A stretch of DNA of 64,000 nucleotides from Bradyrhizobium monzae (GCF_021458635.1 NZ_JAIRDQ010000001.1:682001-746000); one strand, 5' to 3'; shown: positions 1 through 8,875, counted from the first letter of the stretch. The notes: a model not told the origin generated them from the letters alone. Program-made: numbers and translations.

Positions 1-144
1 GACCGCTATATCGGCGAGTTCGAACGCCTGCTCGACGAAGTCGCCCGCGACGGCCGCGGCCCGCAGGAGCTGCGCAGCCACCTGACCTCGGAGACGGGCC
101 TGGTCTACACCCTGCTCGCTCACGCGGCCGGTCGGCTGGGGTAA
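1..144 (+). CDS. C-terminal end of an unidentified protein (5' partial)
   Basis: Frame 1 is open from the first base of the window to a TAA at 142-144, giving 47 residues that end in AGRLG. The segment is rich in Arg, Glu and Leu and looks helical (for example EFERLLDEVARDG), with no recognisable motif. A strong bidirectional terminator follows 26 bases after the stop, which supports this being a real gene end. Its function cannot be assigned from the fragment. Confidence 0.55.
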   Translation, partial: DRYIGEFERLLDEVARDGRGPQELRSHLTSETGLVYTLLAHAAGRLG

Positions 145-154
145 GTTGAGGCCC

Positions 155-240
155 GCGAATAGCGAATAAAAAAACGGAGCCCTCGCGGGCTCCGTTTTAT
201 TTTGGACCGATGCGGCGAGCAGAACCTATTCGCTATTCGC
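155..240. repeat. 14-bp inverted repeat flanking a terminator
   Basis: GCGAATAGCGAATA at 155-168 recurs as its exact reverse complement at 227-240. The arms enclose the 171-198 terminator hairpin. The right arm runs on into further ATTCGCC-type units to about 258, just after the mlaD-like stop. It resembles a short intergenic repeat rather than coding DNA. Confidence 0.6.
171..198. terminator. Bidirectional intrinsic terminator
   Basis: A perfect 12-bp stem, AAAACGGAGCCC (171-182) and GGGCTCCGTTTT (187-198), has a TCGC loop. It has A-rich and T-rich tails on either side, so it can end transcription of the partial rightward gene and of the leftward Mla-like operon that converge here. Confidence 0.85.
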
Positions 241-258
241 CACTCACCATTCGCCCGT

Positions 259-1137
259 TCACTGCCGCTTGCGCTCGCTGGCCGGTGCCGGCTTAGGCGC
301 CTCGGCCGGCGGAGCAGCTGCCGGCGCGTTGTTGCTGGCGCCGAACAGCACGCGGGTCGGGTTGCGGTCAAAGTTGTTCACCGCGCGGCTGATGTCGCCG
401 AGCGTGCGGCGGCCGTCGGTCATCAAGGCACCGGAGCGCTTGTCGAAATCCTCGGCGAGTTCGCGGATCGATTTCACCGTCAGGAACAGCTCGCCGCCGT
501 CCTTGCCGCCGGCCAGCGTGTTGAGGCCGAGCATGAGGCTGTCGGCCTTGAGCATCACGCCGTCGACCTTGGCCATCACGCCGTCGATCTTCTCGGAGTT
601 GCGGGCGAGCGAGTTGGTGAAGGTCTCGAGGTTCTTCAGCGAGTTCTTGACCGACTCCTGGTTGTCGGCGACGATCTTGTTGATGTTCTGCAGCGTGCCG
701 CGGATCGCCTCGGTGACGTCCTGGAGCTTGTTCGGATCGGCCGTCAGCGTCGGGATGCCGTCTTCGTCGAGCGGCGGCGGTGGCGCTGCCTCCTCGCCGC
801 CCTTGAGCGAGATCGCGGCCACACCTGTCAGGCCCTGGAATTCGAGGCCGACCAGGGTGTCCTTGCGGAGCGGCGTGTTGTTCTCGATCATGGCGAGTGC
901 GACAACCCGCCGCGGGTTGTCGAGCTTCACCGAGACCACTTCACCCACCCGGATACCGTTGAAGTTGACGCTGCCGCCGTTGCGCAGGCCCGCGGCCGGG
1001 CCCTCGAACACGACGCGAAAGGGGCTGCGCTGCTTGGTGGTGTGCAGCGACTGGAACCACAGCACGAAGCCGATCGCAGCCGCGAGCACCGCCAGCGTGA
1101 AGGATCCGATCAGTACGTAGTTCGCCCGCGTTTCCAT
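259..1137 (-). CDS. MlaD-family (MCE domain) lipid-transport protein
   Basis: This 292-residue protein has one N-terminal membrane anchor (about residues 8-28, ending in FVLWFQSLH). An MCE/MlaD domain of about residues 38-115 follows (FEGPAAGLRNGGSVNFNGIRVGEV), then a long helical segment and a Pro/Ala-rich tail. In Mla-type ABC systems this subunit is the periplasmic, membrane-anchored lipid-binding ring that moves phospholipid or other hydrophobic molecules between the two membranes. It is the last gene of a permease, ATPase, MCE operon and starts 16 bases after the ATPase stop. The family is clear. Substrate and transport direction cannot be read from sequence. Confidence 0.9.
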   Translation of the reverse strand: METRANYVLIGSFTLAVLAAAIGFVLWFQSLHTTKQRSPFRVVFEGPAAGLRNGGSVNFNGIRVGEVVSVKLDNPRRVVALAMIENNTPLRKDTLVGLEFQGLTGVAAISLKGGEEAAPPPPLDEDGIPTLTADPNKLQDVTEAIRGTLQNINKIVADNQESVKNSLKNLETFTNSLARNSEKIDGVMAKVDGVMLKADSLMLGLNTLAGGKDGGELFLTVKSIRELAEDFDKRSGALMTDGRRTLGDISRAVNNFDRNPTRVLFGASNNAPAAAPPAEAPKPAPASERKRQ

Positions 1138-1153
1138 CAGCTGCTCCGGCTAC

Positions 1154-1936
1154 TCAAGTCACGACCGCGCGGGCGCGCTTGCCATGGAAATACTGCCTCA
1201 GCCAGGGATGCTGCGAGGCCTGCATGTCGGCGATCGACCCTGCCGCAATGATCTTACCGTTTCCTAAAACGGCGATCCGATCACAGGCGGTGTAAAGGCT
1301 GTCGAGGTCGTGGGTTACCATGAAAACGGTCAGCCCCAAAGTCCGCTGCAGCGTCCTGACCAGATCGTCGAAGTCGCCGGCACCGATCGGATCGAGGCCG
1401 GAGGTCGGCTCGTCCAGGAAGACCAGATCGGGATCGAGCGACAGCGCGCGCGCCAGCGCGACGCGCTTGATCATGCCGCCGGATAGTTCCGAGGGGAAAC
1501 GCTCGGCCACTTCCGGCTTGAGGCCGACCATGGCGAGCTTGGCCATGGTGATCTCGTCCATCAGCCGCTGCGAGACGCGCAAGTATTCGCGCATCGGAAA
1601 CTGGATGTTCTGCCGCACCGTGAGCGAGGAGAACAGCGCGCCCTGCTGGAACAGCACGCCCCAGCGCCGCTCGACGTTGCGGCGCTGCGACGTGTTGGAG
1701 GAATCCAGGTCGACGCCGAACACCTCGATGGAGCCTGCGACCTTCGGCACGAGACCGATGATGGTCCGTGTCAGCACCGATTTGCCCGCGCCCGACGGGC
1801 CGACAAATCCCAAAATCTCGCCGCGCTTGACGTCGAGGTTGAGACCGTCGAGCACGCGCGTCGCGCCGAACTGCACGGTGATGTCGCGGACGCGGATGAT
1901 AGGGTCTTGAATCGCGTTTTGGATATCTTGCGCCAT
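1154..1936 (-). CDS. Mla-type ABC transporter ATP-binding protein (MlaF-like)
   Basis: The product is a 260-residue ABC ATPase starting MAQDIQNAIQD. It carries Walker A (GPSGAGKS), the signature LSGGM and Walker B (DLVFLDEPTSGLDP), followed by the H-loop in VTHDLDSL. The LSGGMIKRVALARA form is typical of MlaF/Ttg2A. The reading frame stays open far upstream, but ATG 1936 is preferred because it follows the permease stop by only 2 bases, as expected for translational coupling. It would energise lipid transport with the STAS-permease and MCE protein beside it. Confidence 0.9.
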   Translation of the reverse strand: MAQDIQNAIQDPIIRVRDITVQFGATRVLDGLNLDVKRGEILGFVGPSGAGKSVLTRTIIGLVPKVAGSIEVFGVDLDSSNTSQRRNVERRWGVLFQQGALFSSLTVRQNIQFPMREYLRVSQRLMDEITMAKLAMVGLKPEVAERFPSELSGGMIKRVALARALSLDPDLVFLDEPTSGLDPIGAGDFDDLVRTLQRTLGLTVFMVTHDLDSLYTACDRIAVLGNGKIIAAGSIADMQASQHPWLRQYFHGKRARAVVT

Positions 1937-1938
1937 CG

Positions 1939-3072
1939 TCACATTCCGATCGAGGCGAAGAAGATGGCGAACACGCCGTCCATCACGATGACGAAGAAGA
2001 TGCCCTTCACCACCGACGCGGTCGTGTGCTGTCCGAGTGATTCCGCGCTCCCCTGCACCGCGAGCCCCTCGACGCAGGCGACGATGCCGATCACCGCGGC
2101 CATGACGGGCGCTTTCACGATGCCGACGATGAAATGATCGATCGAGATGGCGTCGCGCAGGCGCAGCAGAAACGCCTCGGGATCGACGCCGCCATAGAGC
2201 CAGGCGACGAGGCCGCCGCCATAGAGCGCGGCCATGGCGCCGAGGAAGGCGAGGATCGGCAGCGCCAGCACCAGCGCCAGCATGCGCGGCAGCACCAGCA
2301 CCTCTATCGGGTCGAACCCCATGGTGCGGAGCGCGTCGATCTCCTCGCGCATCTTCATCGACCCGAGCTCGGCGGTGTAGGCGCTGCCCGAGCGGCCAGC
2401 GACCATGATCGCGACCAGCAGCACGCCGATCTCGCGCAGCACCAGCACGCCGAGCATGTCGACGACGAAGATGTCGGCGCCGAAGCGGCGGAAATGGAAG
2501 ATGCCTTGCTGGGCGATGATGCAACCGATCAGGAAGGTGATCAGCACGATGATCGGCACCGCGCGCCAGCAGACCTGCTCCAGATGATGCACGGTCGAGG
2601 TCAGGCGGAGCGAGCGCGGATGGATCAGCACGCGCCCGCCCGCCGCGAGCACAGCGCCAAGCATGTCGATCAGGCCCGCAACCGTGCCGCCGAGGCCGGC
2701 GACAGTGCGGCCAATTTGCTCCAGCATGCCGGTGATGGTGATCGTGCTGCTGTCGATCACCGGGGTCGCGCGGACCCGGCGCACCTCGTCCACGAGGCTC
2801 GAATAATTGGCGGACAGTCCGGCGATCTGCGCCTCGACGGCGCCTTGAGTGAGGCTGCGGCGCAGCCGTTCGATTAGCCAGGCCCCAAACGTGTCGAGCT
2901 TGGCGACCTCGGAGACGTCGATGAAAATGCTTTGGGGACCGCCGGCGAGCTTCTCGGCGTCGGCCACCATCCGCTCCAGCACCGGCGCGAAGCTCGCGGT
3001 CCAGGTTCCGGTGGCGCAGAGGGCAAGCGCGTTGCCTTTGGCTATCCGCTCCAGCTTCGGATCGCCGTTCAA
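1939..3072 (-). CDS. MlaE-family permease with fused N-terminal STAS domain
   Basis: The protein has 377 residues. Residues 1 to about 100 form a STAS-like domain (for example SIFIDVSEVAKLDTFGAWL), the role filled by separate MlaB in E. coli. About residues 130-375 are an MlaE/YrbE permease with several membrane helices and the conserved GRSGSAYTAELGSMKMREEIDAL stretch. It is the first gene of the operon, with the ATPase 2 bases downstream. The STAS-permease fusion is common in alphaproteobacteria. No mlaA or mlaC homologue lies in the window. Confidence 0.9.
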   Translation of the reverse strand: MNGDPKLERIAKGNALALCATGTWTASFAPVLERMVADAEKLAGGPQSIFIDVSEVAKLDTFGAWLIERLRRSLTQGAVEAQIAGLSANYSSLVDEVRRVRATPVIDSSTITITGMLEQIGRTVAGLGGTVAGLIDMLGAVLAAGGRVLIHPRSLRLTSTVHHLEQVCWRAVPIIVLITFLIGCIIAQQGIFHFRRFGADIFVVDMLGVLVLREIGVLLVAIMVAGRSGSAYTAELGSMKMREEIDALRTMGFDPIEVLVLPRMLALVLALPILAFLGAMAALYGGGLVAWLYGGVDPEAFLLRLRDAISIDHFIVGIVKAPVMAAVIGIVACVEGLAVQGSAESLGQHTTASVVKGIFFVIVMDGVFAIFFASIGM

Positions 3073-3206
3073 GATGTCCGCTCCCGTGCCGGGGCGGAGG
3101 AAATCAGATAGTTGCGCACGCGCCCTTACCCAGAAAAGGTATCCCCAACTGGTTAATGTTAGTTGCTAGAGGTAACCAGCAGGTTCAGATTTCGCCAGAG
3201 TTCAAA

Positions 3207-4202
3207 ATGACTTCCAGCAAAGTTCCAGCCCTTGCCGCGCGAATCGAGCGGTTTCCCATCGCCGGCAGTTTCACGATCAGCCGGGGCGCCAAGACGGAAG
3301 CCGTGACCGTTGTGGCCGAGATGAGCCAAAACGGCCTGATCGGCCGCGGCGAATGCGTGCCCTATCCCCGCTATGGAGAGACCCCCGAGGCAACGCTGGC
3401 CGCGATCGAGGCCATGCAGGCGATCGTGGCGGGCGGGCTGACACGGCAAGCCCTGCAGGCCGCCATGCCGCCAGGAGCAGCCCGCAATGCGCTGGATTGC
3501 GCCCTGATCGACCTTGAGGCCAAGGCGGCGGGCCTGCGGGCCTGGAACCTGCTGGACCGCCCGATCCCGGGCGAGCGCACCACCGCCTACACAATCTCGC
3601 TGGGCACGCCTGAGGCCATGGCGGCGGCAACCGCGAAAGCGGCGCACCGGCCGCTGCTCAAGATCAAGCTCGGCGGCGACGGGGATCCGGAGCGGATCGC
3701 AGCCGTGCGCAAGGCGGCCCCGGAGTCCGAGCTGATCGTCGACGCCAACGAGGCCTGGACCGAGGCCAATCTGGAGGACAACCTCGCCGCCTGCGCCGCC
3801 GTCGGCGTCACCCTGGTCGAGCAGCCGCTGCCAGCCGGCAAGGACGAAGTGCTGGCGCGGGTCAAGCGGCCGCTCGCGGTCTGCGCCGACGAGAGCGTGC
3901 ATGATCGCAACTCGCTGGCGCCCTTGCGCGCGCGCTACGACGCCGTGAACATCAAGCTCGACAAGACCGGTGGTCTCACCGAAGCGCTTGCGATGGCGGA
4001 TGCCGCGCAGGCGCTCGGCTTCGAGATCATGATCGGCTGCATGGTCGCGACCTCGCTGTCGATGGCGCCTGCCATCCTGGTGAGCCCGCAGGCGCGCTTC
4101 GTCGATCTCGACGGCCCCTTGTTGCTGGCGCGCGATCGCGATCACGGACTGCGTTATGATGAGAGCCTGGTTTATCCGCCTGACGCTTCGCTCTGGGGCT
4201 GA
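3207..4202 (+). CDS. L-Ala-D/L-Glu-type dipeptide epimerase (enolase superfamily)
   Basis: This 331-residue enolase-superfamily protein carries the muconate-lactonizing-subgroup signatures: the lysine motif LLKIKLGG (KxK), the metal ligands in LIVDANEAW, LVEQPLP and VCADESVH, and the second general base in AVNIKLDKTGGL. In dipeptide epimerases these two lysines epimerise L-Ala-D-Glu, which is released during peptidoglycan turnover. The start MTSSKVPALAA at 3207 is preferred to an in-frame start 51 bases upstream, whose extra residues do not resemble the family. The 3' end overlaps the convergent MFS gene by 31 bases. The exact dipeptide specificity is inferred. Confidence 0.85.
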   Translation: MTSSKVPALAARIERFPIAGSFTISRGAKTEAVTVVAEMSQNGLIGRGECVPYPRYGETPEATLAAIEAMQAIVAGGLTRQALQAAMPPGAARNALDCALIDLEAKAAGLRAWNLLDRPIPGERTTAYTISLGTPEAMAAATAKAAHRPLLKIKLGGDGDPERIAAVRKAAPESELIVDANEAWTEANLEDNLAACAAVGVTLVEQPLPAGKDEVLARVKRPLAVCADESVHDRNSLAPLRARYDAVNIKLDKTGGLTEALAMADAAQALGFEIMIGCMVATSLSMAPAILVSPQARFVDLDGPLLLARDRDHGLRYDESLVYPPDASLWG

Positions 4203-5368
4203 GCCATGAGCCGATGCCGCGCCGACCAGATGACAATCGCGCCGGCCGCCGCCATCGCCGCCATGACGTAATAGAGGCTGTCGCCGATGCGGGCGTAGAT
4301 CGCGCCTGAGGCGATCGAGGTCACCGCGCCCAACAATCCGCTGCACGCTGCGAGGTAGCCCTGCCCGCGCGCGATTTGATGCGACGGCACGCGCTGCACC
4401 AGCAGATTCATGGTGCCGACAACAGTCATCCCGAAGGAGAGGCCGTGACCGAGCTGCGCGATCGCGAGCAGCGCCAGCGACGGCTCCTGCGCCGTGACGA
4501 TCCAGCGCAGCACCGCGCTGACGCCGCCTATCGCCATCAGCGACGACGGATGCAACGAGAAGCGCGGCGACAGTGCGAAGACGATGATCTCGGCGATCAC
4601 ACCCAGCGTCCACAGCCCCGCGATGGTCAGCCCGCTCAGACCCTGGATCTGCCAGTTGATGGCGGAGAATATGTAGTAGGCGGCGTGACTGCCCTGGATC
4701 AGCGCAGCCGAGGCGATCACGGCCCAGAAGCCGCCATCGCGCAACAAGGCCTTGCCGGCCGGCGTCTCCGTCGTCTTGCGCCTGGCATCGTCGAGCGGCT
4801 GAAGCAGCATGCTGGCAAGCACCGCAACCACCGCCCATGCGACGATGATCCAGATCAGGTTGCGCGCTGCGATGCTGTCCACGAGGTAGCCGCAGGCCAG
4901 CGAGCCGGCGGCGAAGGCCGCCGAGCCCCACAGCCGCAAGGGTCCGTAATCGAGCCCGTAACGCGCGACGCCGCGCAGTGCATAGGCGTCGGTGAGCGGC
5001 GTCGTCGGCGTCCACATCACGCAGGTGAGAGCGTAGATCAGGAACAGCGCCAGCGGCTGTTGCTGCAAGCCGAGGGCCGCAAGGCCGATCGCGGTGGCCA
5101 GCACCGAGATCATGATGCCGGCGCGAATCGCGTGTCGCTTTTCGGCAAAGGCGGTGATCTGCGGCAGCGTGGTGAAGCGCATGAGCGACGGCAGCGCGTT
5201 GATGATCCCGATCCAGGCCGCATCGACGCCGACCGCCTTGAGCCAGACCGGGAAGAACGGCAGATGCGTGCCCGACACCGCGAACACGGCCGAGTAAAAC
5301 AGCGCGAGACGCACGGCGAATCGCCGCTTGACTGATGTCGCGATGGGGATTTGTGATTCGCCTGCCAT
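4172..5368 (-). CDS. MFS transporter (PPP/HcaT-like, MFS_1_like)
   Basis: The product is a 398-residue integral membrane protein with about 12 hydrophobic helices. Its first helix motif, LFYSAVFAVSGTHLPFFPVW, is typical of the phenylpropionate-permease-like (PPP) branch of the major facilitator superfamily. The start MAGESQIPIATS at 5368 is chosen because upstream residues in the open frame are antisense to the next gene. It converges on and overlaps the dipeptide epimerase and diverges from the Ala/Glu-rich protein. The substrate is unknown, and the epimerase is not in the same operon, so no shared pathway is implied. Confidence 0.8.
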   Translation of the reverse strand: MAGESQIPIATSVKRRFAVRLALFYSAVFAVSGTHLPFFPVWLKAVGVDAAWIGIINALPSLMRFTTLPQITAFAEKRHAIRAGIMISVLATAIGLAALGLQQQPLALFLIYALTCVMWTPTTPLTDAYALRGVARYGLDYGPLRLWGSAAFAAGSLACGYLVDSIAARNLIWIIVAWAVVAVLASMLLQPLDDARRKTTETPAGKALLRDGGFWAVIASAALIQGSHAAYYIFSAINWQIQGLSGLTIAGLWTLGVIAEIIVFALSPRFSLHPSSLMAIGGVSAVLRWIVTAQEPSLALLAIAQLGHGLSFGMTVVGTMNLLVQRVPSHQIARGQGYLAACSGLLGAVTSIASGAIYARIGDSLYYVMAAMAAAGAIVIWSARHRLMAQPQSEASGG

Positions 5369-5443
5369 CAAACCAATTGCGATTCGGTCGATATCGTGGT
5401 GATCGTTACAGTAACGCGCGGTGATTTGCGCGACGAGATTGTC

Positions 5444-6796
5444 ATGGCCAACGAAGCATTCGCCCTCTCGCCCATGTCTGCCCGCGCGGCCGAGCCGAAC
5501 GAGCAGGATTACGACGCGATCCGCGAAGCCTTCATGGAGACCGCGCGCGGCCGCTGGTTCCTCGGCGAATACGCCAAACGCAACCGCAATGCCGACACGC
5601 GCATGGTGCTCGACGCGGTCGCCAAAATCGAAGAAACCCTTGCAGCACAGCGACAATCCGTCGTCGAGGACCGCCTTCCCGAAGCGCTGGTCGCGATCCG
5701 CCGCGCCGTCGAGGACGCAGAAAGCGCCGCCGGCAAGACGTTCGATCCGGCCGCGCTCGAGGCGAGCCTCGCGCCGATCCCGCGCGGCGTGCGCATCATC
5801 AAGGAGATCTCCTGGCGCTGGCGCGAGATCGGCGCCGACGGGCGAATCTGCGACCTGATTGATTCGCAGCTCGCCTCGATCGAAGCGGCCTGCACCCAAA
5901 TTTCGACCATCGACCCGCGCGGCGACCTCAAGGCCGCCTTCGATCTGCTCAGGGACCGGGTCGAGCAAACGAACGCTGACGGCGTCGCAGCGCCGCAGGA
6001 CACGGTTCGGCCGGCGTCTGCGCAAGCCACGCCGCCAGCGGCGGAAGCGCCGGTTACTGATGCGCCCGCCGCGATGGCGAGCGAAGCATCCGCGGCTTTT
6101 GCGCAGACACCGCAGGACATCGCGCCCGAGGCGACCGCTGACGCGAGCGGCATTGCCGAGGGAGCGGTGATGGACGTCGCGATCGAGTCCGAGGTCGCCG
6201 AAGTCCACGCCGCCGGCGAAGAAAGTTTTGCTGCGGTCGAGGACAGCCTCGCCGATCCCGCATCCATCGCCGAGATCACCGACGACTTCTCGCTCGATGC
6301 CGCTGCGGAGGCCGAAGACGACGCCGTGCTCGCGCGGATCGCGATGGAGATGGCCGCGCCCGATCCGGAGTTCGACGAGATCGTCGAGCCCATGGAGATC
6401 GAAGCGGCTATTCCCGAGCCGATGCCGGAACCCATAGTCGCGGAGCCGGTGGCGGCGGAGGCGCCAATCGCGCCACATGTCGAAGAGCCGTTTGTTGAGA
6501 TGCCGGCGGTTGTCGAAGCCCCGATCGCAATGGAATCGCTGGCACACCTCACCGACGCCATTGCGGAGGCCGCCGCCGAAGTGATGGAACAGCCGGCCCA
6601 CGCCATGGTCGCCGCGGCGAGTTTCGGTGCGGCACCGGCCGCGACATTGCCGATGCCGTCGCCCCTGCCCGAGCCCTCGCTCGGCGCGACCATTCTCGCC
6701 AGCGGCATCGTGCAAAAGCCCCGCACTGCGGCCAACGACGCCCTCGCCCCGATCCGCCGCATGACCCAGGCCGAGAAGATCGCGTTCTTCTCGTAA
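5444..6796 (+). CDS. Conserved Ala/Glu/Pro-rich protein of unknown function
   Basis: This 450-residue protein starts MANEAFALSPM. The N-terminal ~180 residues look ordered and helical (EAFMETARGRWFLGEYAKRN, then a segment with the DLIDSQLASIEAACTQI helix). About residues 185-420 are a low-complexity acidic Ala/Glu/Pro/Val linker. The end is a short conserved-looking tail (NDALAPIRRMTQAEKIAFFS). There is no signal peptide or enzyme motif. An in-frame GTG 48 bases upstream is possible but adds residues unlike the ordered N-terminus. The disordered acidic middle and conserved ends suggest a scaffold or interaction protein, but this is only inference. Confidence 0.75.
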   Translation: MANEAFALSPMSARAAEPNEQDYDAIREAFMETARGRWFLGEYAKRNRNADTRMVLDAVAKIEETLAAQRQSVVEDRLPEALVAIRRAVEDAESAAGKTFDPAALEASLAPIPRGVRIIKEISWRWREIGADGRICDLIDSQLASIEAACTQISTIDPRGDLKAAFDLLRDRVEQTNADGVAAPQDTVRPASAQATPPAAEAPVTDAPAAMASEASAAFAQTPQDIAPEATADASGIAEGAVMDVAIESEVAEVHAAGEESFAAVEDSLADPASIAEITDDFSLDAAAEAEDDAVLARIAMEMAAPDPEFDEIVEPMEIEAAIPEPMPEPIVAEPVAAEAPIAPHVEEPFVEMPAVVEAPIAMESLAHLTDAIAEAAAEVMEQPAHAMVAAASFGAAPAATLPMPSPLPEPSLGATILASGIVQKPRTAANDALAPIRRMTQAEKIAFFS

Positions 6797-6925
6797 AGGC
6801 GGCTTGGTTCCCGTGCGCAATAATTTCGCAGCAGTCGTAGCGCTGGCCGTGCTTCGCGACGACCGGACCACCTCAGGATTACAAGTTTCGCTCGAATATT
6901 GCCGAATTGCCTCTACGCTCTCTGC

Positions 6926-6966
6926 GTGATTTGGATCACACACCGCGCCAAGGTGATCGCGATCAC
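6926..6966 (+). promoter_or_regulatory. Two Crp/Fnr-like palindromes upstream of the caspase-fold gene
   Basis: GTGATTTGGATCAC (6926-6939) and GTGATCGCGATCAC (6953-6966) both fit GTGAT-N4-ATCAC. Their centres are 27 bp apart. They lie 77-117 bases before the start codon at 7043 in a stretch without coding potential. The half-sites match the GTGA/TCAC core used by Crp/Fnr-family regulators. Which regulator binds is unknown. Confidence 0.4.
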
Positions 6967-7042
6967 GGACGCCAGGGCTCGAACGCGGTCAAGCTTCCTC
7001 GCAACCAATCTCGCATCGAGATGAGTGCCAAAGGAGCACGCC

Positions 7043-8824
7043 ATGTTCCGCCTGAAATCCGCCCTGATGACTGCCGGCCTGCTGGGAAGCCTGTTCGGCT
7101 TCGCCTGCGGCCCGGTTGCCGCGCAAGTCGCCCCTGTCGAACCCGCCCCGACTGCACTGCAAGGCCCGGAGCAGCGGGTGGCGCTGGTGATCGGCAATTC
7201 GAACTACCGGAACGCACCGCAACTCGCGAACCCCGACAACGACGCGCAGTCGATGGCGCAATTCCTCAACTCGGCCGGCTTCGAGGTGATCTCGGCGACC
7301 GACCTCGGCCAGAATGACATGCTGCGCGTGGTGCAGGACTTTTCGGCAAAAGTGTCCGCGCGCGGCCCGAACACGGTGGCGATGGTCTATTACGCCGGAC
7401 ACGGCGTGCAGCTCGCCGGCGAGAACTATCTCGTCCCTGTTGACGCGAAGGTGTCGAACCAGAGCGAGCTCGTCAACGACTCGGTCCGCCTGGTCGACGT
7501 GATGTCGACGCTGGAGACGATCCCGAGCCGGATGCGCATCGTCATCCTCGACGCCTGCCGCAACAACCCGTTCCCCAACGTCAATGACGCCGGCCGCGGC
7601 CTCGCCATCGTCGATGCGCCGAACGGCTCGATCGTCGGCTATTCGACCGCGCCGGGCGCCGAAGCGCTGGACGGCAATGGCGGCCACAGCCCCTATACGC
7701 AGGCCTTCCTGAACGTCGCGCGCGAGCCCAACGTGCCGATCGAGCAGCTGTTCAAGCGCGTGCGTCTCCAAGTCAACCAGACCACCAGCGGCGCGCAGAT
7801 TCCGTGGGAGAGTTCATCGCTGACGAGCGACTTCACCTTCTTCGGCGACACGGCGGTGGCTGCCAACCGCGCGCCGGTGAACGCACCTGTGGTGCAGATG
7901 GCCGCGAACCTCCCGAGCCGTTCGACGCGCCAGGCCTATGACTACGTCGTGTCCGAGGGACGGCCGGAGTACTATCAGGAGTTCATCCAGATGTATCCGC
8001 ACGACCCGCTGTGCGATCACATCCGCTGGCTGCTGTCGAACCTTCTGCTCACGCAGGCCTGGCACCAGGCGGTGCTGGCGAACTCGCCGATCGGCTACCA
8101 GACCTTCTACAACAGCTACGGCAACAGCCCCTACGCGCAGATGGCGCACAAGCTCGAGACGCAGCCGAAGCTGATCCCCCTGATGCAGGCGACGAAGTTC
8201 CTGGCTCCGCAGAACATCGCCCCGACGCTGAAGATCGGCGGTCTCGGCCAGCCCAAATACATGCCGCTGATCCAGCAGGGCAATGGCTCGCAGATGAACG
8301 CCAATTTGCCGGTGGCGCAGAAGCCGGGCGAGGGCAACGTCATCGGCAAGCTCGGCAATGGCGGCCAGATCACCAACCTGCCGGCAGGCAATCCGCAGTC
8401 CGGCACGTCGTCGCAGACCCCGGGCAAGATCGTCACCCTGCCCGCACCAACCAACACGACGACGAACAATGGTGGCAACGGCAAGATCGTGACGCTGCCG
8501 GTGACCACCACCACGCAGACCACCGGCAACAACAATGCCGGCCCGGCGGGCAAGGTCGTGAGCATGCCGGTGACTATCGGCAAGGGCGTCGACGTCAAGA
8601 CCACCGACGTGAAGACGACGAATGTTCAGACCCAGAACCAGCCGATCCGCATCAACAACGGCGTGAAGCTCAACAACAATCCAGTGAACAAGATCCAGGT
8701 GCAAAACAACCGCCCGCAGTTCAATGCGATGGGCAATGGCGGCGGCAACAACTTCCGTCAGTCGATGAACCAGTCGTTCTCGATGGGTGGCGGCGGCGGT
8801 CACCACGGCGGCTTCATGCACTGA
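7043..8824 (+). CDS. Secreted caspase-fold (peptidase C14) protein with Asn/Thr/Gln-rich tail
   Basis: The 593-residue product has a signal peptide (residues 1-28, ending GPVAAQ). A caspase/metacaspase-like p20 domain spans about 45-265 with the catalytic dyad His120 (VYYAGHG) and Cys172 (LDACRNNPF). A helical region of about 290-400 follows. The C-terminal ~190 residues have low complexity, with repeated GKIVTLP / GKVVSMP units, Thr/Asn/Gln runs and a Gly/His-rich end. ATG 7043 is preferred over an upstream GTG because AAAGGAG lies just before it and the signal peptide begins there. Both dyad residues are present, so it may be an active Cys protease; bacterial members cleave after basic residues or act in stress and death pathways. 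The substrate is unknown. Confidence 0.85.
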   Translation: MFRLKSALMTAGLLGSLFGFACGPVAAQVAPVEPAPTALQGPEQRVALVIGNSNYRNAPQLANPDNDAQSMAQFLNSAGFEVISATDLGQNDMLRVVQDFSAKVSARGPNTVAMVYYAGHGVQLAGENYLVPVDAKVSNQSELVNDSVRLVDVMSTLETIPSRMRIVILDACRNNPFPNVNDAGRGLAIVDAPNGSIVGYSTAPGAEALDGNGGHSPYTQAFLNVAREPNVPIEQLFKRVRLQVNQTTSGAQIPWESSSLTSDFTFFGDTAVAANRAPVNAPVVQMAANLPSRSTRQAYDYVVSEGRPEYYQEFIQMYPHDPLCDHIRWLLSNLLLTQAWHQAVLANSPIGYQTFYNSYGNSPYAQMAHKLETQPKLIPLMQATKFLAPQNIAPTLKIGGLGQPKYMPLIQQGNGSQMNANLPVAQKPGEGNVIGKLGNGGQITNLPAGNPQSGTSSQTPGKIVTLPAPTNTTTNNGGNGKIVTLPVTTTTQTTGNNNAGPAGKVVSMPVTIGKGVDVKTTDVKTTNVQTQNQPIRINNGVKLNNNPVNKIQVQNNRPQFNAMGNGGGNNFRQSMNQSFSMGGGGGHHGGFMH

Positions 8825-8845
8825 TCGCGGCAAGCGTACACGACA

Positions 8846-8875
8846 AAGGGGCAGAGCGAAAACGCTCTGCCCCTT
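8846..8875. terminator. Bidirectional intrinsic terminator
   Basis: A perfect 13-bp stem, AAGGGGCAGAGCG (8846-8858) and CGCTCTGCCCCTT (8863-8875), has an AAAA loop and lies between the convergent caspase-fold gene and the ammonia-lyase gene. Confidence 0.85.

Noticed and set aside
202..1251. Long + strand frames opposite the MlaD-like gene
   Set aside because: They are antisense to a gene with a clear MCE domain and operon context, and no own motif is seen.
5369..6943. N-terminal extension of the MFS gene giving 923 residues
   Set aside because: The added part is antisense to the 5444-6796 gene and has no transporter-like features. The MFS protein begins naturally at 5368.
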